Positions 45,169 through 54,821 of a stretch of DNA of 64,000 bases are shown here, piece after piece. The position numbers were made by a program, and so were the translations under genes. The first letter of the stretch is position 1. Each line of letters starts with the position of its first letter. The stretch comes from Bacteroidales bacterium (GTDB lineage Bacteria > Bacteroidota > Bacteroidia > Bacteroidales > Bacteroidaceae). The notes under the pieces were generated by a model that saw only the letters and a list, made by a program, of their open reading frames with translations, was not told the DNA's origin and ran no database searches. The DNA lies in NCBI GenBank assembly GCA_012517855.1, contig JAAYUD010000096.1:20699-84698 (forward strand). The letters are read 5' to 3'.

Positions 45169-45315
45169 ATGTTAGTTAATTCTAATCAGGCCCAAAAAAC
45201 ATTTTTATGGCTGGACAATAACAAAAGAATCTATCGGAAATATGAACCGACATTTGATTCGGCGGAGGAAATGGTCAAAATTGCCACAATAAAATTACCA
45301 TTGAGTAAAATTTAA
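45169..45315 (+). CDS. Small hypothetical ORF (48 aa)
   Basis: An ATG frame of 48 codons too short for most gene callers. The product (starting MLVNSNQAQKTFLWLDNNK) is polar, without signal peptide or membrane segment; the middle part IYRKYEPTFDSAEEM looks protein-like. The strong palindrome that follows 27 bp later could terminate its transcript. It could be the tail of a decayed gene. No family is recognised. Confidence 0.35.
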   Translation: MLVNSNQAQKTFLWLDNNKRIYRKYEPTFDSAEEMVKIATIKLPLSKI

Positions 45316-45341
45316 ACAGGCTTATTATTCCGAGCTCTAGT

Positions 45342-45387
45342 AATAAATAAAAAGAGCGCATCGTACGATGCGCTCTTTTTATTTATT
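45342..45387. terminator. 46-bp perfect palindrome, bidirectional terminator
   Basis: The two 23-nt halves are exact reverse complements with the GC-rich core GAGCGCATCG and A/T tracts outside, so each strand ends in CTCTTTTTATTTATT. It starts 14 bp after the pckA stop on the minus strand and also faces the small ORF on the plus strand. Confidence 0.92.
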
Positions 45388-45400
45388 GGAATAAACTTTC

Positions 45401-47005
45401 TTAGAGTTTAGGACCAGCAGCTACAAGAGCCTTACCAGCTTCATTGCCTTCGTATTTAGCGAAGTTCTTGATGAAGCGAGCAGCGAGGTCTTTAGCTTTC
45501 TCATCCCACTTACTTGCATCAGCATAAGTATTGCGAGGATCGAGAATGTTAGTATCAACACCTTCCAATTCGGTAGGAACAACGAAATCGAAGTAAGGTA
45601 TTGTCTTTGTATTAACCTTATCGATAGAACCGTCGAGGATAGCATCAATAATGCCACGAGTATCGCGGATAGAGATACGTTTCCCTGTTCCATTCCAACC
45701 GGTGTTAACCAAATATGCCTTAGCACCGCTCTTCTCCATGTGTTTAACCAATTCTTCTGCATATTTTGTCGGGTGCAATTCGAGGAATGCCTGGCCGAAG
45801 CAAGCAGAGAATGTAGGAGTAGGTTCTGTGATACCACGTTCTGTACCAGCCAATTTAGCGGTAAAACCAGAAAGGAAGTAATATTTAGTCTGCTCTTTGC
45901 TCAAGATAGATACTGGAGGAAGTACGCCGAATGCATCAGCTGACAAGAAAATAACTTGTTTAGCAGCAGGAGCATTAGAAACAGGACGGACGATGTTGTT
46001 GATATGATAGATAGGATAAGAAACACGAGTATTCTCGGTTACGCTCTTATCTGTGAAGTCGATCTTACCATCTTTACCAACCGTTACATTCTCGAGTAGA
46101 GCATCGCGAGTGATAGCGCCATAGATATCAGGCTCAGAGTCTTTGTCCAAGTTGATAACCTTAGCATAGCAACCACCTTCAAAGTTGAACACACCATTGT
46201 CATCCCATCCGTGTTCGTCATCACCAATCAACTTACGTTTCGGATCGGTAGACAAAGTAGTTTTACCTGTACCAGACAAACCAAAGAAAACAGCAGTATT
46301 CTCGCCGTTCATATCTGTATTGGCAGAGCAGTGCATAGAAGCGATACCCTTCAAAGGTAAGAAGTAGTTCATCATAGAGAACATACCTTTCTTCATTTCA
46401 CCACCGTACCATGTATTTATAATTACTTGTTCTTTTGAAGTTAAGTTGAATACAACAGCTGTTTCAGAATTCAAACCAAGTTCTTTGTAGTTTTCTACTT
46501 TAGCTTTAGAAGCGTTGTATACAACAAAGTCAGGTTCTTGATCGAACTCTTCTTGATTCTTAGGACGGATGAACATGTTGGTTACAAAGTGAGCTTGCCA
46601 AGCAACCTCAACAATGAAACGAACTTTCATACGAGTATCTTTATTAGCACCGCAGAAAGCATCTACAACAAACAATCTTTTGCTAGAAAGTTCTTTTCTT
46701 GCAATTTCTTTAACAGCATTCCAAGCTTCTACAGAAGCTTTTTTGTTATCATTTTTATATTCATCGGAAGTCCACCATACAGTGTCCTTCGATGTTTCAT
46801 CGCATACAATAAATTTATCCTTTGGAGAGCGACCGGTATAGACACCTGTCATAACGTTCACAGCGCCAAGTTCTGTCTCTTGACCTACTTCAAAACCTTG
46901 CAAACCCTCTTTTGTCTCTTCATCGAACAGCACCTCATAAGTAGGATTGTAAAGGATCTCTGTAGTCCCTGTAATCCCATACTTTGTTAAATCTAATTTT
47001 GCCAT
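45401..47005 (-). CDS. pckA: Phosphoenolpyruvate carboxykinase (ATP)
   Basis: A 534-aa cytoplasmic enzyme that interconverts oxaloacetate + ATP and PEP + CO2. In Bacteroides it works mainly in the carboxylating direction during fermentation to succinate. Motifs: substrate site TGRSPKDKF, the kinase-1a P-loop [11 protein letters not shown] (about residues 247-257), kinase-2 [11 protein letters not shown], and the adenine-binding RVSYPIYHI region. A minus-strand TAAATTTG box at 47119-47112 is a -7 candidate about 107 bp upstream of the start. A palindromic terminator follows the gene. It is divergent from upp. Confidence 0.98.
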   Translation of the reverse strand: MAKLDLTKYGITGTTEILYNPTYEVLFDEETKEGLQGFEVGQETELGAVNVMTGVYTGRSPKDKFIVCDETSKDTVWWTSDEYKNDNKKASVEAWNAVKEIARKELSSKRLFVVDAFCGANKDTRMKVRFIVEVAWQAHFVTNMFIRPKNQEEFDQEPDFVVYNASKAKVENYKELGLNSETAVVFNLTSKEQVIINTWYGGEMKKGMFSMMNYFLPLKGIASMHCSANTDMNGENTAVFFGLSGTGKTTLSTDPKRKLIGDDEHGWDDNGVFNFEGGCYAKVINLDKDSEPDIYGAITRDALLENVTVGKDGKIDFTDKSVTENTRVSYPIYHINNIVRPVSNAPAAKQVIFLSADAFGVLPPVSILSKEQTKYYFLSGFTAKLAGTERGITEPTPTFSACFGQAFLELHPTKYAEELVKHMEKSGAKAYLVNTGWNGTGKRISIRDTRGIIDAILDGSIDKVNTKTIPYFDFVVPTELEGVDTNILDPRNTYADASKWDEKAKDLAARFIKNFAKYEGNEAGKALVAAGPKL

Positions 47006-47314
47006 TTTGCTTGAATTATTAAATAAATAAATTAAACTAAAATTACTTCTACCTATTATATAAAGAACTCGGATGTTAGTCTTTTTACCTTTACACCCCT
47101 TTTTCGGATTGCAAATTTACAACTTTCATTCAAAATAAGCGAAATATTAAAGAAAAAATTCTCTAATTATTAACTATTTAAATTTTGTATACATTATCTG
47201 CCAACTAAACATTGCAATACGAAAGATTATTTGTTATTTTGCACCCGAAAATCTAATTGTATATCTCTACTCTAATCGAATCGCTAAGACGATAGAGCTT
47301 AACAAAATTTATAT
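47006..47314. promoter_or_regulatory. Divergent intergenic region between pckA and upp
   Basis: A 309-bp AT-rich region. On the minus strand TAAATTTG (47119-47112) fits the -7 box for pckA. On the plus strand TTATTTTG near 47234-47241 is one base off the consensus for upp. No hairpin or riboswitch is recognised. Confidence 0.4.
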
Positions 47315-47968
47315 ATGAAAATAGTCAATTTCAACGAGTCGAATTCCGTGCTCAACCAATTTGTGTTAGAATTGCGTAGCAAACAAATTCAAGGAGACAA
47401 ACTCCGCTTTCGAGAAAATGTCCACCGCATCGGACAAATGATGGCATACGAGATCAGTAAGACGATGCACTATTCGATGAAGGATATAGAAACACCGCTA
47501 GGCATATCTTCAATCAGCGTACCAGATGAAAAGCTAATACTTTGTACCATACTAAGAGCAGGGCTTCCTTTCCACAACGGTTTCTTGAGTATTTTTGACG
47601 ATGCCGAGAATGCTTTTGTTTCAGCATACCGAAAATACAAAGACAATGAAAACTTCGAAATCCATATCGAATACATTGCTTCGCCTAGAATAGACGGAAA
47701 GACACTTATCATAGCCGACCCTATGCTCGCAACAGGAAGTAGTATGGAATTGTCCTATAGAGCTATGCTCACGAAAGGACATCCTGCCCATATCCACATC
47801 GCTTCCATTATTGCAGCCGAACCGGCAATAGAGCATATAAGGAAAGTATTCCCTGACGACATTACTACAGTATGGTGCGCCGCTGTAGATCCGGAATTGA
47901 ACGAACATTCGTACATTGTACCGGGCTTAGGTGATGCAGGCGACCTTTGCTTTGGAGAGAAAGAATAA
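47315..47968 (+). CDS. upp: Uracil phosphoribosyltransferase
   Basis: A 217-aa pyrimidine-salvage enzyme that makes UMP from uracil and PRPP. The PRPP-binding loop is visible as LIIADPMLATGSSM (about residues 129-142), with LCTILRAGLPFHNGF earlier and the C-terminal uracil site YIVPGLGDAGDLCFG. Length and motifs match the UPRTase family. It is divergent from pckA and followed by a hairpin with a T-run (48041-48083), so it is probably a single-gene transcript. Confidence 0.97.
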   Translation: MKIVNFNESNSVLNQFVLELRSKQIQGDKLRFRENVHRIGQMMAYEISKTMHYSMKDIETPLGISSISVPDEKLILCTILRAGLPFHNGFLSIFDDAENAFVSAYRKYKDNENFEIHIEYIASPRIDGKTLIIADPMLATGSSMELSYRAMLTKGHPAHIHIASIIAAEPAIEHIRKVFPDDITTVWCAAVDPELNEHSYIVPGLGDAGDLCFGEKE

Positions 47969-48040
47969 AAACAAAGAAAACGAGCTACGGCGTACTGAAG
48001 AAATTGCTAGAAGCATATTCAATATACCGCATATAAATAT

Positions 48041-48083
48041 AAAAATGGAGATATGTACCAAAAGACACATCCCCATTTTTTAT
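48041..48083 (+). terminator. Terminator of upp
   Basis: An imperfect stem (AAAAATGGAGATATGT with ACACATCCCCATTTTT) followed by the tail TTTTTTATTATTC, about 72 bp after the upp stop. Confidence 0.65.
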
Positions 48084-48255
48084 TATTCACTTAAGTTTAA
48101 GATAAGAGAAGTTATAAAAACTACTCTAATAATGGACTATCACATTCTATCAATATTATTAATGTAACTCAGGTGCTTTCATAGCAAGAAATTGACATAC
48201 GGTTGACTGTTTTACTAGTGAGCCGCCTGCCCCTTTACTATTATAATAAAGCAAT

Positions 48256-48322
48256 ACCTCAGTTCGGAACAAGTTTAGAATAGAGCAAGCTTTTATTCCA
48301 ATAACTGATCCCGAACTGAGGT
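48256..48322 (-). terminator. Structured 3' element after korB (copy 2 of the covarying hairpin pair)
   Basis: On the minus strand it begins 21 nt after the korB stop: ACCTCAGTTCGG pairs with CCGAACTGAGGT, with more imperfect pairs inside. The element has the same length (67 nt) and orientation relative to its gene as 43524-43590. Confidence 0.65.
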
Positions 48323-48343
48323 CTTATTTATAGAAAAACAAAA

Positions 48344-49354
48344 CTATTTGACTTCCCAAACATCATTGGTCATCAACAATTCATGGAAGTTGTGATATTT
48401 TTTTGTTTTCTTGATTTCTTCAATCTGTTCTGTCACTGCAGCTTCATAAGTAGGAGCTTCAACATCACGAATAACGCCCAATGCAACTGGAAAATCAGGA
48501 CCTTCCATCAACGCCAGTTTCAACTGCAAAGTATGATCCTGGCAATGGGCATCGTGAACTAGAATATCTTTTTCGGTCACACCATTCTCTCCCAACTTAA
48601 CGACTTTCAATCCAAACCCATTTTGTACAAGTCCAAGCTCACGATCAACGCCGAACAACATAGGCTTTCCATGCTCCAAATAAATAGCATTCTGAGCACG
48701 AAGTTCTTTAGTGGCGAGAGTAGAATGAGTACCATCGTTGAATATAACACAATTTTGAAGTACTTCAACGACAGAGGCCCCTTTGTGCTGAGCCGCAGCC
48801 TTCAAGACCTCGACAGTGGAAGGGCCATCTACAGCAACGCAACGGGCAAAGAAACGTCCGCGAGCGCCAAAGCAAAGTTCTGCCGGACGAAATGGATCTT
48901 CTACCGTTCCATAAGGAGACGATTTACTAACAAAACCACGTGCAGACGTAGGAGAATACTGACCTTTAGTCAAACCATAAATACGGTTGTTAAGCAGAAC
49001 CATATTTAGGTCAATATTACGACGGATTGCATGTATAAAGTGATTTCCGCCAATAGCCAAGCCATCACCATCACCCGAAATCTGCCAAATAGTCAAATTG
49101 GGATTAGCGACTTTGGCACCGGTTGCGACAGAAGCAGCACGACCATGAATAGTGTGAAAACCATAAGTATTGACGTAGTACGGCAAGCGAGAAGAGCAGC
49201 CTATTCCAGAGATAACTGCAATATTGTGTGGAGCAACGCCTATTTCGGCCATTGCTTTATGGAAATAACTTAAGAAAGAATGATCACCACAACCTGGACA
49301 CCAACGAGGCTGTCCTGATTTATAATCTTGTACAGTATATTGTATTTCGCTCAT
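48344..49354 (-). CDS. korB: 2-oxoacid:ferredoxin oxidoreductase subunit beta
   Basis: A 336-aa thiamine-diphosphate-binding subunit. Key segments are CPGCGDHSFLSYF near residue 18, IGCSSRLPYYV, and the TPP/Mg motif SGDGDGLAIGGNHFIHAIRRN followed by MVLLNNRIYGLTKGQYSPTS. With the alpha subunit encoded immediately upstream (2 bp gap) it should convert 2-oxoglutarate (or a related 2-oxoacid) and CoA to the acyl-CoA with reduced ferredoxin, in anaerobic metabolism. The 2-oxoglutarate assignment is by family resemblance; the fused gamma-alpha partner fits KorAB. Confidence 0.92.
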   Translation of the reverse strand: MSEIQYTVQDYKSGQPRWCPGCGDHSFLSYFHKAMAEIGVAPHNIAVISGIGCSSRLPYYVNTYGFHTIHGRAASVATGAKVANPNLTIWQISGDGDGLAIGGNHFIHAIRRNIDLNMVLLNNRIYGLTKGQYSPTSARGFVSKSSPYGTVEDPFRPAELCFGARGRFFARCVAVDGPSTVEVLKAAAQHKGASVVEVLQNCVIFNDGTHSTLATKELRAQNAIYLEHGKPMLFGVDRELGLVQNGFGLKVVKLGENGVTEKDILVHDAHCQDHTLQLKLALMEGPDFPVALGVIRDVEAPTYEAAVTEQIEEIKKTKKYHNFHELLMTNDVWEVK

Positions 49355-49356
49355 TT

Positions 49357-51201
49357 TTAACCCTCCATTAATTTAGTGAACGCATCAACCAACTCACGAA
49401 TAATAAATGGTTGGCCCTTTACTTCGTTAAATTGACTTACCATCAGTCCAGGAATCTTCATACGCAAATAACTGGCAAACTGCCCCAAATTTTGCTCCGC
49501 TACAACAATCTTTTTGTAGCGTTTAAGCACTTCAGCAGTATTCTTAGGCAATGGATTAATGAATTCAAACTGAGCGAATGCCACTTTTTTACCTTCTTCA
49601 CGCATTTGAGATACAGCAGAATAAAGATGTCCATAAGTACCTCCCCAGCCAACTACCAAGAAATCGGCATCTTCATCACCATCAACAACCAAATCGGGAA
49701 CTTCAATCTTTGCAACCTTAATAGCACGATTGGCAACCATTTCATTATGATTGAGAGGATCTGTAGAAATAGCACCTGTCTTGCTATCTTTCTCCAATCC
49801 CCCTATACGATGAGTATAACCTTCCATACCAGGAATAGCCCAATAACGAACATATGAGTCAGAATTACGATAGAAAGGAGTATAGTTCCCTTTCATCTCA
49901 GACGTTGCATAAGGAGGATTAATAGCAGGATAGTCTTTCAAGTCGGGCAATTTCCAAGCAGCAGAACCGTTGGCAATAAATGCATCAGTCAAAAGAATAA
50001 CCGGAGTCATGTGCTCCAACGCTATTTTACAGGCCATATAAGCAGCATCAAAACAGTTGGTAGGAGATGTTGCCGCAATAACCGGCATAGGGCTTTCGCC
50101 ACTGCGCCCGAAAAGAGCTTGTAATAAGTCTGACTGTTCGGCCTTTGTAGGCAAACCCGTAGAAGGGCCCCCACGTTGAACATCGACAACAACCAACGGC
50201 AATTCAGCAATGACGGCTAAATTCAGAGCTTCACTCTTGAGACAAAGGCCAGGACCAGATGTTGATGTAACAGCCAAATCCCCCGCAAACGCCGCCCCTA
50301 TAGAAGAAGCACAACCGGAGATTTCGTCCTCGCACTGCACAGTCTTAACTCCCAACGATTTGTGTTTGGACAACTCATGTAGGATATCAGTAGCCGGTGT
50401 AATAGGGTATGAACCCAAATAAAGTTCAAGTCCAGACTTCTCTGAAGCAGCAATCAAGCCATAAGCAGTAGCCTTATTGCCAGTGATGTCGGTATATAAC
50501 CCTTTAGCCTTAGCCACTTTCGTTTCTATACGAAAGGTAGATGCAGATGCATGTGTATTGGCGCCAAAATTAAATCCGGCATTCAGCACTTTTATATTGG
50601 CATCGGCAACAGCTGGCTTCTTCGCGAATTTATCGTGAATCATTTTCTCAGCGACCTCAATCTTACGATTAAAAAGCCAGCATACCAAGCCCAAAGCAAA
50701 CATATTTTTGCAACGAATAATGGACTTATTGTCCATTCCCGAATCCTTCAATGTCTCTTTACACATAGAAGTTATTGGGGCTTCGATAACATCATTTTTG
50801 ATGTTCAATTCCTCAAATGGATTGGTTGTCTCAAACTCAGCCTTATCCAAATCTTTCTGGGTATAAGCATCCGAATCGGTAATAATAATACCTTGAGGTT
50901 TACAAAATCGGATTTGTGTTTTCAGAGCAGCAGGATTCATAGCGACCAAAACATCGCATTTATCACCCGGTGTGTAAACTTTACCTGCACCAATATGCAC
51001 CTGGAAACCGGAAACGCCGGTTAAAGAACCTTGCGGAGCGCGAATATCAGCAGGATAGTCAGGAAATGTACAGATGTCATTTCCAACCGTAGCCGACACG
51101 TTAGAAAAAATGTTACCAGCGAGTTGCATACCATCTCCCGAATCTCCCGAGAAGCGAACGGCAACCTGCTCTAATTCTTTTACTACAGTCTGGTTGATCA
51201 T
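49357..51201 (-). CDS. korA: 2-oxoacid:ferredoxin oxidoreductase subunit alpha (gamma-alpha fusion)
   Basis: A 614-aa protein. Residues 1-190 are the gamma-type domain (VRFSGDSGDGMQLAGNIFSN, DYPADIRAPQGSLTGVSGFQVHIG) and residues about 200-614 the pyrimidine-binding and transketolase-C-like alpha domain (YPITPATDILHELSKH, GGPSTGLPTKAEQSDLLQALFG). The fused form is the common KorA of Bacteroidetes. It pairs with korB, which follows after 2 bp. No ferredoxin gene is nearby. No clean -7 box is seen in the 266 bp upstream. Confidence 0.93.
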   Translation of the reverse strand: MINQTVVKELEQVAVRFSGDSGDGMQLAGNIFSNVSATVGNDICTFPDYPADIRAPQGSLTGVSGFQVHIGAGKVYTPGDKCDVLVAMNPAALKTQIRFCKPQGIIITDSDAYTQKDLDKAEFETTNPFEELNIKNDVIEAPITSMCKETLKDSGMDNKSIIRCKNMFALGLVCWLFNRKIEVAEKMIHDKFAKKPAVADANIKVLNAGFNFGANTHASASTFRIETKVAKAKGLYTDITGNKATAYGLIAASEKSGLELYLGSYPITPATDILHELSKHKSLGVKTVQCEDEISGCASSIGAAFAGDLAVTSTSGPGLCLKSEALNLAVIAELPLVVVDVQRGGPSTGLPTKAEQSDLLQALFGRSGESPMPVIAATSPTNCFDAAYMACKIALEHMTPVILLTDAFIANGSAAWKLPDLKDYPAINPPYATSEMKGNYTPFYRNSDSYVRYWAIPGMEGYTHRIGGLEKDSKTGAISTDPLNHNEMVANRAIKVAKIEVPDLVVDGDEDADFLVVGWGGTYGHLYSAVSQMREEGKKVAFAQFEFINPLPKNTAEVLKRYKKIVVAEQNLGQFASYLRMKIPGLMVSQFNEVKGQPFIIRELVDAFTKLMEG

Positions 51202-51422
51202 AACAAATTATATTAAAGGTCATTATAACATACAGACTGCTATAAACAATCTGCACAAAGAGTTTTCAATATTTTAAAGTAAGCGCCGACCAATTTCATT
51301 CTTTCTCTCTCATCTACATCAGCAAGATCGTTTGCTAACCATTTTATTTCGTATTAACCACTTATCATTCCAAAATACAAGCAACAACTACAATAGCCCA
51401 AAACATTTTTTTGAGTTATTTT

Positions 51423-51453
51423 TTTGTATTGCGCTTAGCTTGCACTATCTTTG
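51423..51453 (+). promoter_or_regulatory. Promoter of tRNA-Arg
   Basis: TTTG (51423-51426), a 19-nt spacer and TATCTTTG (51446-51453) match the Bacteroides -33/-7 consensus exactly. The expected start of transcription is 51460 or so, just before the tRNA. Confidence 0.85.
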
Positions 51454-51467
51454 CAAACCAAATCAAT

Positions 51468-51539
51468 GGTTTCGTAGTTCAACGGATAGAATAGAAGTTT
51501 CCTAAACTTTAGATCCGAGTTCGATTCTCGGCGAAACTA
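51468..51539 (+). tRNA. tRNA-Arg (anticodon CCT)
   Basis: A 72-nt cloverleaf: acceptor GGTTTCG/CGAAACT (one G.T pair), D stem GTTC/GAAT, anticodon stem GAAGT/ACTTT with loop TTCCTAA (anticodon CCT), T stem CCGAG/CTCGG with loop TTCGATT, discriminator A. CCA is not encoded. It is a single tRNA with its own promoter and terminator and reads AGG codons. Confidence 0.95.
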
Positions 51540-51556
51540 CTTTCAATAATATAAAG

Positions 51557-51595
51557 AAAGGAAAAATGCATTTCTGCATTTTCCTTTTTCTTTTT
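51557..51595. terminator. Terminator between tRNA-Arg and secDF
   Basis: AAAGGAAAAATGCA and TGCATTTTCCTTTTT form a stem with loop TTTC; the plus strand then reads CTTTTT. The A-run on the left side could make it work for secDF on the minus strand too. Confidence 0.75.
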
Positions 51596-51615
51596 ATAAC
51601 CTTATTGCTAAAATA

Positions 51616-54600
51616 TCAGCTAACAGATACAGTAGAAGCGTTTTCTATCACTGAGGCTCCATCTGATTCGTCAATTTCAACTCTATTCTTATTTTTTCTC
51701 TTGCTAAACAAATAATAAGCAATTGGAGAAGAAACAAATAATGAAGACATTGTACCAATAATCACACCAAGTCCCATAGCAAATATAAAACTGCGAATTG
51801 AGTCACCCCCAAGTATAAATATACAAACTAAAACTATCAAAGTACATAATGATGTATTAATAGTACGACCTAATGTTGAATTAAGAGCTTCGTTAAATAT
51901 CCATTTATTAGAACGCTTCGGATGTAAATGGAAATACTCACGCACACGATCGAATATAACCACTTTATCATTAATGGAATAACCTATAACTGTCAAAATA
52001 GCACCAATAAATGTTTGATCTATTTCAAGAGAGAATGGCATCCAACCCCAACATGCAGCATAAATGCCCAATATCATAATAGTATCACTAGCCAAACCAG
52101 CTATTGAACCTATACTATATGCAATATTACGAAAACGGAATAATATATAAAGACCGATAGCTAAGAGTGCCAAGACAACACACCAAATAGCTGCAACTTT
52201 CATGTCATTTGCAATACTCGGGCCAACTTTAGCAGAACTAATAATACTACCACCAGCATGGTTTTCACGATCTTTGAATGTTTGCAAAGAAATATTCTTC
52301 GTTAATAGCGGTTTCAAACCGACATATAACTTAGATTCTATTTGTTCATCAACCTGAGATCCGTCCTCCTGCGAGCGGTAATTCGTACTAATACGTACCG
52401 TACGCCCATCAGTTCCTATAGCTATCACACCAACTGTTGCGTCTTTAAATTCTTTAGCCAACAAAGAATTTACTTGCTCAGGTTGTACTTGCTCCTCAAA
52501 TTGTACTTTATAATCACGACCACCAGTAAAGTCAATACTTTGACTCAACCCACGCACACCAAAAAAGCCTATGCTTATAACAACTAAGACAGCAGTTATC
52601 GCCAATTGCAATTTACGATTTTCAATAAAACGATAATGACAATTAGTCATCAAATTTTTAGAAATCCGCGTACAAAATTTCAAGTTAAGAAACTTATCCT
52701 TATTAGTATAATGTTCATAGAACACACGAGTCATAAATACTGCAGTAAAGAATGAGCAAATAATACCTATTAATAGGGTTGTAGCAAAACCGCGAATGGG
52801 ACCAGTGCCAAAGTAGAACAAAATGATACCAGTAATAATAGATGTCAAATTGGAGTCAAAAATTGCAGAGAAAGCATGTATATAACCTTCAGAAAGTGCT
52901 AATTTAATACCTTTCCCTGCCCTCAATTCTTCCTTCGTCCGTTCATAAATCAGGACATTCGCATCAACTGCAATACCAAGAGCCAAAACCATACCTGCAA
53001 TACCAGACATTGTTAATGCCGCTTGGAAAGATGACAAAATTCCTAGCGTAAAGAAAAAGTTAAAGATTAAGGCCCCATTAGCAACCATTCCAGGAATAAT
53101 TCCATAAATAACGCACATAAACGTCATTAAAAGGACTAAAGCTACAACAAAAGAAATAAAGCCGGCTCTAATTGAAGCAGCACCTAAAGAGGGACCAATA
53201 ACATCTTCTTGAACGATCTTAGCTGGAGCCGGCATTTTACCTGACTTCAACACATTGGCTAAGTCCTTGGATTCTTCCGGAGTAAAATGACCGGTAATCT
53301 GAGAACTACCACCAGTAATCTCGTTCATTACATTAGGAGCAGAATATACATATCCATCCAACACGATGGCAATAGACTTATTAATATTTTGTTTTGTCAA
53401 TTGAGCCCAAGCACGTGAGCCATCAGAATTCATCGTCATACCTACAGATGGTTTACCATATTGGTCAAACTCATCTTTTGCATCTGTAATCACATCACCA
53501 CCTAGAGGAGCACGTCCATCACGTTGAGTAACGCGAATAGCATACAATTCAAACGTTTGAGCCCTAGGATCCAAGTCGGAAGCTTTTACCCCCCACATTA
53601 AGCGGAGATCTTTAGGTATAACATTTTGAATCTCGGGAAGAGCAAGATAATGATTAATTGTCGCTGTATCTTTTGCAAGAGCCAGACCTACAATTGGACC
53701 TCTCTGAGCAGGATATTGTTGCAAAAGAGAAAGTAATGGATGAGCTTTTTTAGCAGCCTCCAATTCTTTGTTGACTGCCTTCGGTGATTCTTTTACACCT
53801 TTAGCACCCTTATTTAATACAGCAGCCAAATGGGAAGCTATATTTTTATCATTTTCCTTGTTAACCGCCGGTTTTGGGGTATTCTCTGTATTTTTGTTTG
53901 ATGCCGTAGAATCAGATTCAGCTTTATGTCCACCTAAGATACCACGCAAACGATCGTCAACAGTTTGTATCACAGGCAGAACATCCTTTACATCGTATGT
54001 TTCCCAAAATTCCAAATTAGCAGAACCTTGCAAAAGCTTTCTTACACGCTCAGGTTCTTTGATACCTGGAAGTTCAACAAGAATACGGCCCATTTTGTTA
54101 CCCTTCAATTCCTGAATATTAGGCTGGACGACTCCAAAACGGTCAATACGAGTACGAAGTACATTATAAGAATTAGTTACTGCTGTTTGAATCTCTTCTC
54201 GCAATGCTTTTATCACGTCAGCATCAGAAGATTGAAGTAAAACTTTTCCTTTTAATTGTTGAGTAGCGAATAAACGAGCCAATGATGCCCCAGGTGCCAA
54301 TTGATGATACTCTTTCACGAAGAGAGAAACAATATCACTTTGACTGCTTGCAGACTCCGAAGCAGCCTTATTTAAAGCCTTATTGAATGTCGGATCGGCA
54401 TTATTATTAGCTAAAGTTTTAATTACATCAGGGACAGAAACTTCCAAGATGACGTTCATACCACCTTTTAAGTCCAAACCCAAACTGATCTCCATTTCGC
54501 GGCAATCTTTAAACGAATAGGCCCACAAGTATACTTTCTTAGTGCCAATCGAATCTAAATAAGCTTGTTCGACTGCCGGATTTCCTTTCGCAAACTCTTT

Positions 54601-54705
54601 GGCCTTATTCATATAATGCCGAGTAACAAAAGAGAAAGACAAATAGAACACGCATACCAAAGTAAGCAATACCGCCAAAACCTTTACAAGTCCTTTGTTT
54701 TGCAT
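51616..54705 (-). CDS. secDF: Protein translocase SecDF (fused SecD and SecF)
   Basis: A 1029-aa inner-membrane protein that helps SecYEG export proteins using the proton gradient. The N-terminal half is SecD: one TM helix, periplasmic P1 domain starting LGLDLKGGMNVILEVSV (D1 motif), then GMVLALGIAVDANVLIYERTKEE (D4 region). The C-terminal half is SecF: IDFTGGRDYKVQFEE and GYSINDKVVIFDRVRE (F4 region). The fused form occurs in Bacteroidetes and some Firmicutes. A low-complexity insert in P1 (about 245-300, rich in Lys/Ser/Asn) is not usual in E. coli SecD. A minus-strand TATATTTG at 54766-54759 is a -7 candidate. Confidence 0.97.
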   Translation of the reverse strand: MQNKGLVKVLAVLLTLVCVFYLSFSFVTRHYMNKAKEFAKGNPAVEQAYLDSIGTKKVYLWAYSFKDCREMEISLGLDLKGGMNVILEVSVPDVIKTLANNNADPTFNKALNKAASESASSQSDIVSLFVKEYHQLAPGASLARLFATQQLKGKVLLQSSDADVIKALREEIQTAVTNSYNVLRTRIDRFGVVQPNIQELKGNKMGRILVELPGIKEPERVRKLLQGSANLEFWETYDVKDVLPVIQTVDDRLRGILGGHKAESDSTASNKNTENTPKPAVNKENDKNIASHLAAVLNKGAKGVKESPKAVNKELEAAKKAHPLLSLLQQYPAQRGPIVGLALAKDTATINHYLALPEIQNVIPKDLRLMWGVKASDLDPRAQTFELYAIRVTQRDGRAPLGGDVITDAKDEFDQYGKPSVGMTMNSDGSRAWAQLTKQNINKSIAIVLDGYVYSAPNVMNEITGGSSQITGHFTPEESKDLANVLKSGKMPAPAKIVQEDVIGPSLGAASIRAGFISFVVALVLLMTFMCVIYGIIPGMVANGALIFNFFFTLGILSSFQAALTMSGIAGMVLALGIAVDANVLIYERTKEELRAGKGIKLALSEGYIHAFSAIFDSNLTSIITGIILFYFGTGPIRGFATTLLIGIICSFFTAVFMTRVFYEHYTNKDKFLNLKFCTRISKNLMTNCHYRFIENRKLQLAITAVLVVISIGFFGVRGLSQSIDFTGGRDYKVQFEEQVQPEQVNSLLAKEFKDATVGVIAIGTDGRTVRISTNYRSQEDGSQVDEQIESKLYVGLKPLLTKNISLQTFKDRENHAGGSIISSAKVGPSIANDMKVAAIWCVVLALLAIGLYILFRFRNIAYSIGSIAGLASDTIMILGIYAACWGWMPFSLEIDQTFIGAILTVIGYSINDKVVIFDRVREYFHLHPKRSNKWIFNEALNSTLGRTINTSLCTLIVLVCIFILGGDSIRSFIFAMGLGVIIGTMSSLFVSSPIAYYLFSKRKNKNRVEIDESDGASVIENASTVSVS

Positions 54706-54758
54706 ATAATTTTAATTAGAATTTTATTATTTCTTTTTAGTTTTTCTATTTTGGAATG

Positions 54759-54766
54759 CAAATATA
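54759..54766 (-). promoter_or_regulatory. -7 promoter box for secDF
   Basis: TATATTTG on the minus strand fits TAnnTTTG, 53 bp before the secDF start. No TTTG is seen at -33, so this is moderate support only. Confidence 0.5.
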
Positions 54767-54821
54767 GGCTTTTTTTCATATTTAAAATAAAAGAAAGTCA
54801 AATATTTTGTGTTATAAGACA

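Larger units (their letters stand above)
45047..45400. other. 354-bp interval with small ORF and terminator
   Basis: Holds the small plus-strand ORF at 45169-45315 and the large palindromic terminator at 45342-45387. The remaining bases, including 45047-45168, are AT-rich and show nothing recognisable. Confidence 0.5.
47969..48343. other. 375-bp interval with terminator and 3' element
   Basis: Between the convergent upp and korB genes. It holds the upp terminator and the second copy of the covarying hairpin (48256-48322). The section 48090-48250 shows no gene or repeat. Confidence 0.55.

Noticed and set aside
47315..47968. PyrR-type regulator instead of uracil phosphoribosyltransferase
   Set aside because: The C-terminal uracil-binding segment YIVPGLGDAGDLCFG is typical of Upp and not of PyrR.
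47931..48167. 78-codon plus-strand frame after upp
   Set aside because: It starts within upp in another frame and runs through the upp terminator, so it is not a gene.
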